Of a stretch of 64,000 nucleotides of DNA, positions 10,281-20,236 are shown piece after piece. How positions within the stretch are numbered: the first letter of the stretch is position 1; every line of letters begins with the position of its first letter. The translations under genes were made by a program, and so were the position numbers. A model generated the notes under the pieces. That model saw only the letters and a list, made by a program, of their open reading frames with translations, made no database searches and was not told where the DNA came from. Location of the stretch: positions 104,903,272 to 104,967,271 of the forward strand of contig CM060697.1 in NCBI GenBank assembly GCA_030686995.1, read 5' to 3'. This DNA is from Artemisia argyi. Taxonomy: Eukaryota; Streptophyta; Magnoliopsida; Asterales; Asteraceae.

Positions 10281-11652
10281 TGTTAATACAAATATCGCCT
10301 AAAAACGATTTATATTTTACGATCTTTGCTAAGTTTTGTTAATGACAAAGTATGAAGTTTAGCTATAAGTAAATCATCACTTTAAGTATTTAAGTCTTGT
10401 TTAACTAAGGTTTTCATTTCTTTTTAAACAAAACATTGTTTTTATTTCTTAAACTAGAAAGTGTATTGTTATATCACATTTATTTTTTAATATAGTAAGG
10501 TCACATCACATTTAGGGCAAGCTTTGTCAATATATATTTATGGTAAGAAGTGTGTTTGACTTACTAAGTGGTTGCTTGCAAGTTTAGTGTTTGACTTGAT
10601 ATTATGAGATGTGACATTGTTTGGTTTGCAAGGAGTAATGAGATGTGACCTTGTTTGGTTTGAGAGATTTATTGCAAAAACCAACTGCAGCCCTGGCGGT
10701 ACCCTGGGGATACACGGGCGGAACCCTTCTGAGGGGTCCGTCGTATCCGCCAGACCTGCAGAATGGTTTGCTATAAATACCAAACCATTTGTTAGTTTTG
10801 AGTGATCTTTTTAGGACATTTGTTCACATACTCTCTCAACTAACTCAGTAACCTTTTGATTTGTGTGATTCTCTTATGTAGCAAGGGACTTCATAAGATC
10901 ATTCAAGAAGTTACAAGCCTCAACTCTAAAGTTGCAAGTCTTGGTAGCTTGGTCATGTATAAGATTTGGTAGTTTATACTTCATGTGTGTCATGTATATA
11001 GAAGTAAGTGGTTAGTATTTTAGGCCTCAAAATACGTAGTGTGTCAGGAGTTGTTGTACCCTTGTAAAAGAACTAACGGGAGTGGTTGTACCCTTGGTAA
11101 AGAACTCGACATCTAGCTTAGTGTCGGTAAAAGTGTAAGCGACGATGGGAGTGGTTGTACCCGTGTAAAAGAACTCGACATCTAGCTTAGTGTCGGTAAA
11201 AGTGTAAGCGACGTTGTAAAGGTTTTCTCTGCCGGTGAAAGGAGCTTGTTGATTAGTGCTTATAACTCTCGAGTTGGAAACTCGGGGCGTGGATGTAGGG
11301 CAAGGAAAAAGAGTCCTTGTAGCCGAACCACGATAAACAATCGTGTTGTGGTTTGATCGTTTCTTTCTTTATCTTTGCCTATTACATGTTGTTGTTTTGT
11401 TAGAATCGTTAATCACATATAAAGCTTTTCAAAGAACTAAACAAGCAAAGTTAGGATCATCACAAGTAAAACTTTTCAAAGTATGAAACAAGTAAAGTTA
11501 GAATTGTTACTCACATGAAAAGCTTTTCAAAGAATCAAACATATAACGTTGTGTTTATATCTTTAAGCAAACGTAAAGTGTTTAAAGGATATTTAAGCTA
11601 AAAACGATTTAAAAAAAGCGGTAAACTATTCAACCCCCTCTAGTTTTCCACA
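10281..11652 (+). mobile_element. Solo LTR of a SIRE-type Copia element
   Basis: The sequence runs from TGTTAATACAAATATCGCC to TAGTTTTCCACA, the same 3' end as the SIRE LTRs at 28163 and 36792. It shares with them the phrases cattta/atctagcttagtgtcg, tctcgagt...actcgggg, gggcaaggaa...ccttgtagccgaaccac and ctattcaaccccc. A likely TATA box, tataaata, is at 10772. The flanks are ttatt on both sides, consistent with a 5-bp target duplication but not diagnostic inside an ATT array. A block of about 65 bases beginning gggagtggttgtaccc is tandemly duplicated at about 11080-11215. No primer-binding site or coding region follows, so it is a solo LTR. Confidence 0.8.
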
Positions 11653-11665
11653 TTATTATTATTAC

Positions 11666-11734
<69 letters not shown>
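11653..11734. repeat. (ATT)n microsatellite, right half
   Basis: Continuation of the ATT array broken by the solo LTR. Confidence 0.9.
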
Positions 11735-11735
<1 letters not shown>

Positions 11736-12424
11736 GTAGTTTGCTTAGTTTGTACAATATGTGAACATATTTTAGTTTACTATGTTCTTTTTGACAATAA
11801 ATTTACGGATATCAAAAATTTCGTTTAGCTCATGTCCGTTCGGGCTCGAGCCCATTGCCCGTTTGGGCTTGAATATTTGTATAATATGCTTTATTATTTG
11901 TATTAGTAACATTTAATGCAGGAATTGTGTTTAAGTTGGTTGTACAATATGCTTGATAATTTGTATTTCTTGTGTAAGGGGTGTTTTAATAAGTGCATTA
12001 ATTATATTTATTGATCAGTTAATTAATTGTATTTAATGTACATAATAATTTATTTATTTTATTTAATGTTAGTATTAATTGTATGCTGAAATTAAATATG
12101 AGGGGAATTTCTATAAGTAGCATTTGTGTTTGAATCACTTGTACTTTAAGCTTATTAATTTGTAAAGCTTAATTTTAAATATTATAATATTAAAAGGTCT
12201 TCTTCTATTATAATATAGTATGATTAGGAATATTATTCTTTAAAGAATTCAAAGAAGGCGGCCGCAAAGTTTACAAGGTAATCAAATACTGTATGAATCA
12301 AACTCTGAAATACGATCATTTATTTTATTCAATAAAAATTGATACAATAAAAGATAAAATGAAAATTAAATTAAATTAAATTAAAATAAAATAAAATAAA
12401 AAAGAATAAAAAATCCATTAGAAT
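11735..12424. other. Intergenic; 3' flank of the acyltransferase gene
   Basis: AT-rich, no coding signal. On the minus strand, about 95 bases after the acyltransferase stop, the complement of 12317-12345 contains overlapping AATAAA signals that could serve its polyadenylation. A GAATTC and a GCGGCCGC site lie close together at 12245-12266. Confidence 0.5.
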
Positions 12425-13774
12425 CTAAACGTATGTCTGTAGACCACCTTGGAAAGTACGAATAAAAGTTTTCATCTCAGCAGCAGGAAGGCAAACACCA
12501 ATCTCTAGATCGTCATATGATTCTTTGCAAGCGTTCATTGATATCGAACAATTATAATCTAGCGAAACTGTTTCGACTTTTTTGGGCTTCCCCCATCCAA
12601 AATCTATGTCGTAAAATTTCAGCTTCGGTGTTCCAGCAACACCAATCATAGTTGATTGCACCCCATCAGCGAATAAATCACTAACCGATTCTAGATCTAA
12701 CATGACACCCTTTTCATTGGTTAACGTCTTATGTAAACTTTCACCAAGTAATTTCGCAGCCTTAATGAACCCTTCTTTTCCCGTTAACGTTGTGGTTTTC
12801 TCCAACTCAAAACATCCGCTAAGACAGTTGCCAAAGTAGTTTGGGAGCTGGGGATTGAGGCGTGCTCTACAATCGATACTAAAACCAAACATTTGTAAAT
12901 CATCATTGTGTGCTGTTGCAATGTTACTCCAAATATAAGCACATGCGACCGTAAAAGATGATACATACGCTAAGGTTGGAAGTTCGGTTGATACACTTTT
13001 CTTCAACTGATTCAAGACATTTCTAGTCAAAACAAACGTGGCTCGAACTTTATCTGTCGGCCCAGATAGGGTTTGATGTTCGTAATCCTCTTTAAGAGTT
13101 TCATACTTCACAAACTTTAGAAGACGATCGGCTGCTATAGGGTTTTCCTCCACCCTATCATATATCGGCAAAGTTCCATTTGATAGAAATGACTCATCAG
13201 TACCGGATCTTGCGATTGATATCCACGCCTTCAAGAACCAAAACCGAGTGCTAGCATCACCGAGTGTATGGAGATTCGTTATACCAATAGAAAAGCCGTG
13301 GTTTGGGAAAAATGTCACTTGGACAGCGAAGACAGGGAACTTTGTGTAATCTGATGTTTTCTCAGGTTGGCCAAGTAGTGGTATAAGATGATAAAACTTG
13401 TCACTGTCTCTTGGGTGATTTCCAGTGAGATCATCAAAATCTAGATTACACTCTGCAAAAGTAACTGCGACAGAATCACCTTCAACATAACGGATTTCAG
13501 GTTTTTTGGGATTAGGATATATGAACATGTTGCCTACGAAAGGGAAAAAGTGCTGAAGGGTGATAGATAGAGAGTTTTTAAGAATTGGAACAATGGTTTC
13601 CAAGAACTCGGTTTTAGTGAGTGGGAGCTCATAGAAGAAAAGATTATGAACAGGAGGAGCGCGTAACCAAAAGAAGTCGAGATAGTTAAGAGGTAACGAC
13701 TTATCGGCAACGGTAGCCGGTGGTGGCGATACTTGAGACCGTTCAATAATAGTCAAGATGGGATGGGAAGCCAT
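12425..13774 (-). CDS. BAHD acyltransferase, anthocyanin malonyltransferase-like
   Basis: The 449-residue protein starting MASHPILTIIERSQVSPPP fits the anthocyanin/flavonoid acyltransferase clade of the BAHD family, cytosolic enzymes that move an acyl group from acyl-CoA (here probably malonyl-CoA) to a sugar hydroxyl of a glycosylated flavonoid. Visible motifs: catalytic HTLGD at 169-173, YFGNC at 313-317 (typical of this clade) and DFGWGK at 391-396. Length and single-exon structure are normal, no stop or frameshift is present, and chrysanthemum malonyltransferases look closest from memory. An in-frame ATG 52 codons upstream (13930) is open, but its translation is a duplicated CGKQG-LLIN unit with no family similarity, so I take 13774 as the start. 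Acyl donor and acceptor cannot be told from sequence. Polyadenylation signals lie downstream near 12320. Confidence 0.9.
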   Translation of the reverse strand: MASHPILTIIERSQVSPPPATVADKSLPLNYLDFFWLRAPPVHNLFFYELPLTKTEFLETIVPILKNSLSITLQHFFPFVGNMFIYPNPKKPEIRYVEGDSVAVTFAECNLDFDDLTGNHPRDSDKFYHLIPLLGQPEKTSDYTKFPVFAVQVTFFPNHGFSIGITNLHTLGDASTRFWFLKAWISIARSGTDESFLSNGTLPIYDRVEENPIAADRLLKFVKYETLKEDYEHQTLSGPTDKVRATFVLTRNVLNQLKKSVSTELPTLAYVSSFTVACAYIWSNIATAHNDDLQMFGFSIDCRARLNPQLPNYFGNCLSGCFELEKTTTLTGKEGFIKAAKLLGESLHKTLTNEKGVMLDLESVSDLFADGVQSTMIGVAGTPKLKFYDIDFGWGKPKKVETVSLDYNCSISMNACKESYDDLEIGVCLPAAEMKTFIRTFQGGLQTYV

Positions 13775-13831
13775 TTGATGTACTTGACTAATTCCTTTCA
13801 AAGTTCCAAAATGAGTTGATTTATAATGGAG

Positions 13832-13974
13832 GTTTATAAGAAGAGTGCCTTGTTTACCACATAAGGGAGTAATTTGATTGAGGCCCTCGAAGTTGATATT
13901 TATAAGAAGATTGCCTTGTTTACCACACAAAGGATCGTTATTATTATTTGATTGAGGCCTCGAAGTTGATATTT
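13832..13974. repeat. Tandem duplication in the acyltransferase 5' leader/promoter
   Basis: A unit of about 70 bases (tttataagaag...tgccttgtttaccaca...ttgattgaggcc.tcgaag) occurs at 13832-13900 and again at 13898-13974. It lies 60-200 bases upstream of the start codon on the minus strand, so it duplicates leader or proximal promoter sequence. Confidence 0.8.
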
Positions 13975-14314
13975 GTGAGCTTTTTGTTGCATTATTATAT
14001 GTGGTCGGATCTTATTATCGACTTATCACTCCCACATGTTAAATATCTGCATCTAATACGCACTGAGTTTATGAAATCTCATTAACTACGATCTCTACTA
14101 ATCCAAGATCATACTTTTCACTAAAATCTTTTTTTATTTGTTAAAATGCAAAGTTGACATTTTAAACATCAAAAAATAGTAGTGGATATTTATTATAGCA
14201 CGAAAAGAGTATCATTTTCTCCCTCTGTTTAAAAAAAATATTCACTTTACTAATAATAAAACTTAAGCATTACAATACCTGAGATGATAATAAAAACATT
14301 ATAAAAACATATAA
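13975..14314. other. Upstream region of the acyltransferase gene
   Basis: Presumed promoter of the minus-strand acyltransferase. AT-rich, with no element I can name with confidence. Confidence 0.4.
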
Positions 14315-14621
14315 GAGTTAATGGCATATAATAGCAACGATCTTTTTCATTTGTGTCATTATCAGATACGAACCCAAAAAATTACCAAAATACCCATCAA
14401 ACTTTCAAATTTTGTTTTATCAATGTAAAAATCTCATCTCGTTGCGTACGATAATGAAAAAAAATTTCAAAGTTGGATGGTTATTGTGGTATTTTTTTAA
14501 AGTTTGTATCTGATAATGAAAAAAAATTTGAAAGTTTGATGGGTATTGTTGTAATTTTTTGAATTCGTATCTGATAATGGCACAAATGAAAAAGTTCGTT
14601 GCTATTATATGTCATTAACCC
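14315..14621. mobile_element. Foldback MITE of MULE type, 307 bp
   Basis: Nearly the whole element is two inverted arms of about 110 bases. The left arm gagttaatggcatataatag matches the complement of the right end gggttaatgacatataatag and continues through gcaacga, tttttcatttgtg and cattatcagatacgaa. The flanks aacatataa (14306-14314) and aacagataa (14622-14630) form a 9-bp target duplication with one mismatch, which points to Mutator-type mobilisation. Confidence 0.8.
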
Positions 14622-14970
14622 AACAGATAAATATAAATTGCATATTATCTAAAACCCAGGGCCAAAAATGCAAATAAATTGACTTTGGAGTCAATCCAGG
14701 TGCCTTTATTCTTTTGTAACTTCATTTCATCTTCCAATTTAATTTCATCTTCATTTCTTTGTAATTTCTAAATTGACTTGAGTCAACCAACATGCCTGTA
14801 CTTTTTGTAAGTTCACTTGAGCTTCTATTTTGATTGCATTCATTTATTTGAACATGAAATGTACTATTGTGTTTGTTGTGATTAAAAATAGTCTTTATTA
14901 TAAAATATTTATTTTATTTTAATTTAACTATACAATCACAACAAGCATAACATTACCTTAAACATGAGAT
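14622..14970. other. Intergenic, nothing recognised
   Basis: AT-rich sequence between two MITEs with no coding or structural signal. Confidence 0.5.
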
Positions 14971-15283
14971 TAGGGCTGAGCAATCGGACCGGATGGACCG
15001 GACCAACCGACAAAACCGACCGGACCGGACCGACCACATTCGGTCCGGTCCTCGGTCTAAGCTTCTTGAAAAATTCGGTCCTCGGTCCGGTCGGTCCGGT
15101 CCGGACCGACCAAAAACCCGAAAAAACTTGCCTAATTGGACCGGACCGACCGAAGACCGACCGGACCGGACCGGACCGACCACATTCGGTCCGGTCTCGG
15201 TCTATGGTTTTTCCGGTTCTCGGTCCTCGGTCCGGTCCGGTCTTGGTCGGTCCGGTCCGGTTTTCGCCCGATGCTCAGCCCTA
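14971..15283. mobile_element. hAT MITE with GGACC/GGTCC-rich interior, copy 1
   Basis: Ends TAGGGCTGAGCA and TGCTCAGCCCTA are perfect inverted repeats, flanked by catgagat at 14963-14970 and 15284-15291, an 8-bp duplication typical of hAT. The 313-bp interior is a dense array of ggaccggaccgacc and its complement, strikingly GC-rich for this window. A second copy is at 33054-33381. The open frames inside, rich in Gly, Pro, Arg and Asp, are by-products of the repeat. Confidence 0.93.
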
Positions 15284-16342
15284 CATGAGATAATCATTAT
15301 CCTTTTTTAAAACATTAAATGTGTCACAAACCTTAATTGTTACGCTAGAAGAATCATACCATCATTACAAGAATTAAGTTATCTTTATATAGAAAGGCAC
15401 ATCTATATACTTTAGACGAACATTTTTTTAACTTTTTTTTGTGGGTGTTAAAAGTTGCATATGAAAAAGTCAAATGCGGTTTGTTATTTTAGTATCACAT
15501 GTAATTTTATGAAATCACATATTATTTGTGAAATCACACAAGATTTGTGAAATCGCACATGATTTCTAACACAACAAATCACATGTGATTTGTCTTTTAA
15601 GACTAAAACAAAACTCGAAGTAACCATCTACTAAAAAATTAAAAAATCTCGTCGTGATAGTATATTTTTTATTACTTAAAGATTTACCGTTTACAAGATA
15701 TTTTATTTAGAAAAAAAGTTGAAAGTGACTTTTTTTAATTTTGATAAAAAAAAAAACAAAAAAAGAAAAAAAAAAAAAAAAAAAAAAAAACTATCAAGAT
15801 TTGTTTATTAGGCCTTTAAAATTAAAAAATATGAAGTCTATGTTGAAGTCAACTCAAGCCGAACATGCCAACTAACATGTTCCACGTTATTCTTCGCATT
15901 CCACAATTGTTGCGCAAGTCAAATTTATAAGCATGCAATTATTCCAACTCGTGATCAAGACGTACTTGTCCACTTTTATCTTCAAGAAGTTAGGCTAGCC
16001 ACGGTAAGTCGACCTAATTCCTTCATTTTTTCTTGTCACGTTAGCTTTCTCTCTCTAACGACCTGCAGGCGATTGGGTGCATCAGTAAAGGCGACCAAGT
16101 TCAAATTTTTTTTTCTTTTGAAAAGAACACATTTTCAACACAAACTAAAATTTCATTCATAATTAAAACGTTACATATTAATTCAAATAAAATAAAAACA
16201 TTATAATAAAATTCAAATAACATTAAAAACATTACGATAAAACGACTAAACTAGTTTGGATTATGATGCTGCCAAATGTCTTCCACCAAATTGGCTTTAA
16301 GGTTAAGATGAGGTGTTTTGTTGCATATCTCCATAGTAATTT
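15284..16342. other. Intergenic / left flank of PIF element
   Basis: Contains several cacatgatttgtgaaatca-type short repeats (15490-15600), an A-rich tract at 15745-15790 and 3' flank of the PIF transposase. Near 16076 the string gggtgcatcagtaaaggcg weakly matches the complement of 17790-17815, so the PIF element may span about 16073-17815. No gene seen. Confidence 0.35.
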
Positions 16343-17515
16343 TCAATGATTCCTCATGCGTCTTAAGGGATCATAAGAACGGTGCTGCCCCGCTGGAAAG
16401 AATTCGGGAGGTATCGTCCGCCCTTCGTTTTGAATTATCATATTATGTAATATGATACATGTGTACATAATATGTCCAAGACGCTCTTTGTTAAATCCCT
16501 TAGCCGGATGTTTAATCATTAGGAACTTCCTCTTTAGTACACCAAAATTACGTTTCACATATTTTCTTGCTGCTTCGTGCATCCTTTTATACAATTGACG
16601 CTTGTGATCATGCGTCCCTTGATGTTTAATGGACTTCTTAATAACAGAGTATTCCCGATATATCCCATCTGTAAGATAATATCCCCATTTATAAGGCACG
16701 CTGTTAGCAAAGAATTTCACATCCGGTGCTCTCCCCATTTTGAGATCATTGAAAAGAGGCGATGCACGTAAATTATTTACGTCATTATTCATCCTGGAGA
16801 CACCAAAGAACGCATGCCAAATCCATAAATCTTGAGAGGCGATCGCTTCTAATAAAATGAAAGGAATTTTTTCGTGATCACCCCTACAAAATTGAGCTTT
16901 TAAAGCATGTGGGCAATTCTCCCACGGCCAATCTGTACAATCAATTCTTCCTATCAGCCCCGGAAACCCATGAACTCGATAGTGATGCTCATAAAGTCTG
17001 GCATAGTCAGTAACCATCGGCTTTCGCAAATACTCTGGACCATATAACACCATAATGACCTCACAAAATTTATAGAGACACTCACGAATTGTTGACGCAC
17101 CCATTTGCAAATATTCGTCAAAAATATAAGGATTGACTCCGTATACCAATTGACGAATTGACGAAGTAACTTTCATCAATGGAGAAATACCAAGTAAGCC
17201 CGCACAACTAGGTGTTCGTTGGAAATAAGGTAAATGATCGGTTACCTCTCGAACAATTCGTGTGAATAGTCTTTGGCTCATCCGGAAACGATCATGGAAT
17301 GCTTGATCGCCGTATGTTGGTTGAGCGCAGAAGTAAGCAGTCACTAAACGGTCATGAGCACCCAAACGATTCTTAGTAATTTGGTTTCGTGTTTCTTTAG
17401 ATTGTGACGCTTGATAAGCCTCCCAACAATCTTCCGCAACCATCAAAAACTCGGTACTAACTTCATTTTCATCATCCGAAGACGAATCGGAAAAAAACAT
17501 CTCGAAAGAATCCAT
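16343..17515 (-). CDS. PIF/Harbinger-type transposase (plant transposon protein, DDE_Tnp_4-like)
   Basis: The 390-residue ORF has an acidic N-terminus and the plant PIF transposase fold: GRIDCTDWPWENCP (189-202) with the first Asp at 192, SQDLWIWHAFFGV (227-239), SPLFNDLKMGRAPDVKF (252-268) and GYYLTDGIY (278-286) with the second Asp at 283. In relatives the third acidic residue sits in ARKDVERAFGVL; here the segment reads ARKYVKRNFGVL, with Lys at 321 where Glu is expected. The ORF is otherwise uninterrupted. PIF elements normally also encode a Myb-like ORF1, which I do not see nearby. It is probably a catalytically dead recent copy. Domestication is an alternative but has no support beyond the intact frame. 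Confidence 0.85.
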   Translation of the reverse strand: MDSFEMFFSDSSSDDENEVSTEFLMVAEDCWEAYQASQSKETRNQITKNRLGAHDRLVTAYFCAQPTYGDQAFHDRFRMSQRLFTRIVREVTDHLPYFQRTPSCAGLLGISPLMKVTSSIRQLVYGVNPYIFDEYLQMGASTIRECLYKFCEVIMVLYGPEYLRKPMVTDYARLYEHHYRVHGFPGLIGRIDCTDWPWENCPHALKAQFCRGDHEKIPFILLEAIASQDLWIWHAFFGVSRMNNDVNNLRASPLFNDLKMGRAPDVKFFANSVPYKWGYYLTDGIYREYSVIKKSIKHQGTHDHKRQLYKRMHEAARKYVKRNFGVLKRKFLMIKHPAKGFNKERLGHIMYTCIILHNMIIQNEGRTIPPEFFPAGQHRSYDPLRRMRNH

Positions 17516-17898
17516 AGTGTGAAAAAAAATATAAAGAATGTTTATGTTGTTTGAATTGAAGTGTGTTTATGTTGTGTATTTATAAGGTAATTTAAAGGAA
17601 TTTTTTAATTTTTTTAATTATTATTATTTTTTTAGCTCAAATGGCTAAAACTAAATTTCATACCGTTAAATTGGATCAAAAAGTGAAATGGATTGAAAAT
17701 GTGATTCGGTCGCAGGCTCGATCTAAATCCTTTGTTTTCCTCCCTCTACTCGGTCGCGACCGATTCTTCACAAAAATGGCGACCGACTGGGTCGTGGTCC
17801 TTACTGTGACCAGCCTTAGATGGCCAAAACTTTGTTTATTTCTTCACCGTGATCAAGACTTGTTCTCCGTTTAGAAAAGTGTTTTTACCAAAAAAAGT
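17516..17898. other. Right flank of PIF element, no gene
   Basis: 5' flank of the transposase ORF. 17700-17815 is rich in ggtcgcgaccg / gtcgtggtcc motifs, possibly the subterminal region of the PIF element. Its end complement ggctggtcacagtaagg loosely matches the left end near 16076. The 77-codon plus-strand frame here has no similarity I know. Confidence 0.35.
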
Positions 17899-18470
17899 AA
17901 ACACGTTACAATACATCACAGTAAATGGAAGAAAATAAACAAAACTAAAAGAAACTAAATAATACATCTTTAATTTATTAAATGCGCGCAAAGCGACCGT
18001 ATATAGCGACTAATAATTATATTTATGAACTTGTGGTTCTTATGTGACTCCTAATGCAACACTTACGAGTTCAACTTGCAGTCATTGTAAGAAAATAATT
18101 TACGGATTATAAAAAGAAAATGATAAAAGTTTAAAGATTAAACCATATATAAAATATTAATTTAATGATGTATGTTGTTATCATTTTTAATTAAACCATC
18201 TTTATATAAACACGTTCCAATACATTACAATAAATGGAAGACAAGAAACAAAACTAAAAAAGAAACTAAACAATACATTTTTAATTTATTAAATGCGCGC
18301 AAAGCGTCGGTGTATAGCGACTAATAATTATATAGTGAACTTGTGGTTCTGATGTGACTCCTAATGCAACACTTACGGGTTCAACTTGTAGTTATTACAA
18401 GAAAATAGTTTACGGGTTATAAAAGAAAATGATAAAAATTTAATAAACCATATATAAAATATTAATTATA
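17899..18470. repeat. Direct tandem duplication, unit about 310 bp
   Basis: 17899-18207 and 18208-18470 are two high-identity copies. Each starts aaacacgtt.caatac and runs through aatgcgcgcaaagcg, gcgactaataattata, cttgtggttct.atgtgact and caacacttacg.gttcaactt. A diverged third relative lies at 50575-50770, so this is a dispersed family that duplicated locally. Confidence 0.8.
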
Positions 18471-19109
18471 TATATATTCTAAAAGGCAATAGGATGAATA
18501 GTAAAATAGTGTGCTACAGTGCAAAACAGTGCACAACATTTTTTTTTTTTTTTTTTGCACTGGTATAAAAGAGATGCACCACCCTCTAATTAAACAAAAG
18601 TCCAACTACAGAGCCCACATACTGCCAAAAAAAATTAACACAGGCCCAACAAAAACGAAAAAAAAAAAAAGCCCAAAACAAACTTCTTTTAAAAAACAGA
18701 TTATGTCAAATAAATAAATTAAAAAAAAAATGTGCCTATATATGCATATTTATCTACTAATGTACATTGAAAAAAAAACATATATAAATAAATGAATTTA
18801 CAATAACAAAAAATCCATTTAAAAAAGTTTATAGATGTACATATACATAATCGACATAAAACAAAACTCAAAAACGACAACACAAACAAAAAAATCTTAA
18901 AATAAATCATTCCCCGCAGCATCGCGCGGGCTATCCTGCTTGTTTAATGATATATGTTGTTACCATTTTTAACCAATACTAGATTAGACAAACCACTTTA
19001 CTTTTTCTTAAGCGTTTTTAAGTTTCAAGAATACCAAATTTGCTTTATAATAAAGATAGAAACAATGCATGTATGTTATATTTAAATATTGAAAATAATG
19101 CAATGAGTT

Positions 19110-19149
<40 letters not shown>

Positions 19150-19295
19150 AGGAGCTCACATTTATAGTAGAAGGATTGGCTATGTAGAGAGACACGGTTA
19201 TTAAATGTATAGTGACATGGCAACACTCACAGTGAATTGTGTCGTCTAACTAGCTATTATGTATTTACCACATAGCGTGATTGTGGATGCTCTTA
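18471..19295. other. Intergenic, low complexity
   Basis: Poly-T of 17 near 18540 beside gcaaaacagtgca repeats, an A-rich stretch at 18660-18730, a GC-rich motif ccgcagcatcgcgcggg near 18914 (compare 10090), and poly-T of about 35 at 19113-19145. No coding signal. Confidence 0.5.
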
Positions 19296-19633
19296 GATCA
19301 TGGGGTACCATGGCGTGCCCCAACGCCACTTCCGATGTTGCCATGAATTAGGCGCTGCCACCATCAAGCGACGATACCCCTCCTTTTAAAAAAACTTGTC
19401 ATGCGCCATTTGAGTGGCGTATGCCACTTTCTCTTTTTTTTCTTTAGAAAAAAAAAATGGTTTTGTGTGTAGTGTTGTGTTTTAAATGTGCATGCTGGAC
19501 TCAAATGGCATGCGAAAGGGGTGTTATGAGTGAATAGGTATTTTAGTGTGGAAGTGTTAAGAGTGTTAATAATGAGGTGACCCTAAAGTGATACTGATAA
19601 AAGGAAAATGGCATGTCATGACACTTCATGCTC
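19296..19633. mobile_element. Tourist-like (PIF/Harbinger) MITE, 338 bp
   Basis: The right end reads CATGCTC before tta; the left begins GATCATGGGGT after tta. The arms match as GAGCATGaaGT versus GAtCATGggGT, and TTA at 19293-19295 and 19634-19636 is the standard PIF/Harbinger target site. The GC-richer, non-coding interior is typical of the class. Same terminal signature as the MITE at 21029. Confidence 0.55.
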
Positions 19634-20157
19634 TTAGTGTGTAATTTGGGTGTCAATATGAAGGTGACAGCTTCGGTACATGTATAGGAGTCGTTAAATA
19701 TAAACAAAGAAATACATGATTTTACTTTTTGGCGTGCTTGTTGTGCTCAACGTACAGTTTCAGAATCATGAACTGCAAGAAGATAGACATTTAGTGACAA
19801 AGGTTTTAATAGCAAAGAAAGTGTTACTAAATTTAATATTTTAGTGACACATTTTAAAAAGTGTAAGCAAAAGTTTAAAATTTTAAACTGTAATGACATA
19901 TTTTATAAACAAAATGTGTCACAAAAGGCTAAAAATATGTATGTGCACTATTTTTGGCATCAACATAAATAGATTTTTATCTAATGGACTTTTACTTACA
20001 CTTTTTTTGGAGAAGCACATTAAGGTTTTAATTACACTCTTTTTATACTTCTGATGATAAATTTTACTTTTAGTGACATTTTTTATTTTAAAAATTGTGG
20101 GCAAAAGTTTAACATTTTGAGTTCACACATTTTATAAACAAAATGCGTAACAAAAGG

Positions 20158-20159
<2 letters not shown>
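19634..20159. repeat. Direct repeats of a gtgacat...acaaaatg unit
   Basis: Segments 19848-19930 and 20073-20158 share agtgaca, agcaaaagttt / ggcaaaagttt, and acattttataaacaaaatg followed by acaaaaggc. They are spaced by about 225 bases, and further gtcact / agtgac fragments continue to about 20410. No gene. Confidence 0.6.

Positions 20160-20234
<75 letters not shown>
20160..20234. repeat. (TA)n microsatellite
   Basis: About 37 uninterrupted TA units. Confidence 0.97.

Positions 20235-20236
<2 letters not shown>

Noticed and set aside
12245..12266. EcoRI and NotI sites 14 bases apart, reminiscent of a cloning linker
   Set aside because: Flanking sequence on both sides is ordinary AT-rich plant DNA with no vector sequence; chance occurrence is sufficient.
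13775..13930. Upstream ATG adding 52 residues to the acyltransferase
   Set aside because: The extension translates a tandem DNA duplication and has no family similarity; MASHPILT is the conserved start.
14953..15310. Overlapping Gly/Pro/Arg/Asp-rich ORFs on both strands here and at 32784-33503
   Set aside because: By-products of the ggaccgg repeat of the hAT MITE; the longest minus-strand ORF at 32784 also runs across two unrelated sequences.
17899..18470. CRISPR-like or satellite array
   Set aside because: Only two long direct copies without spacers; a plant dispersed repeat duplicated locally.
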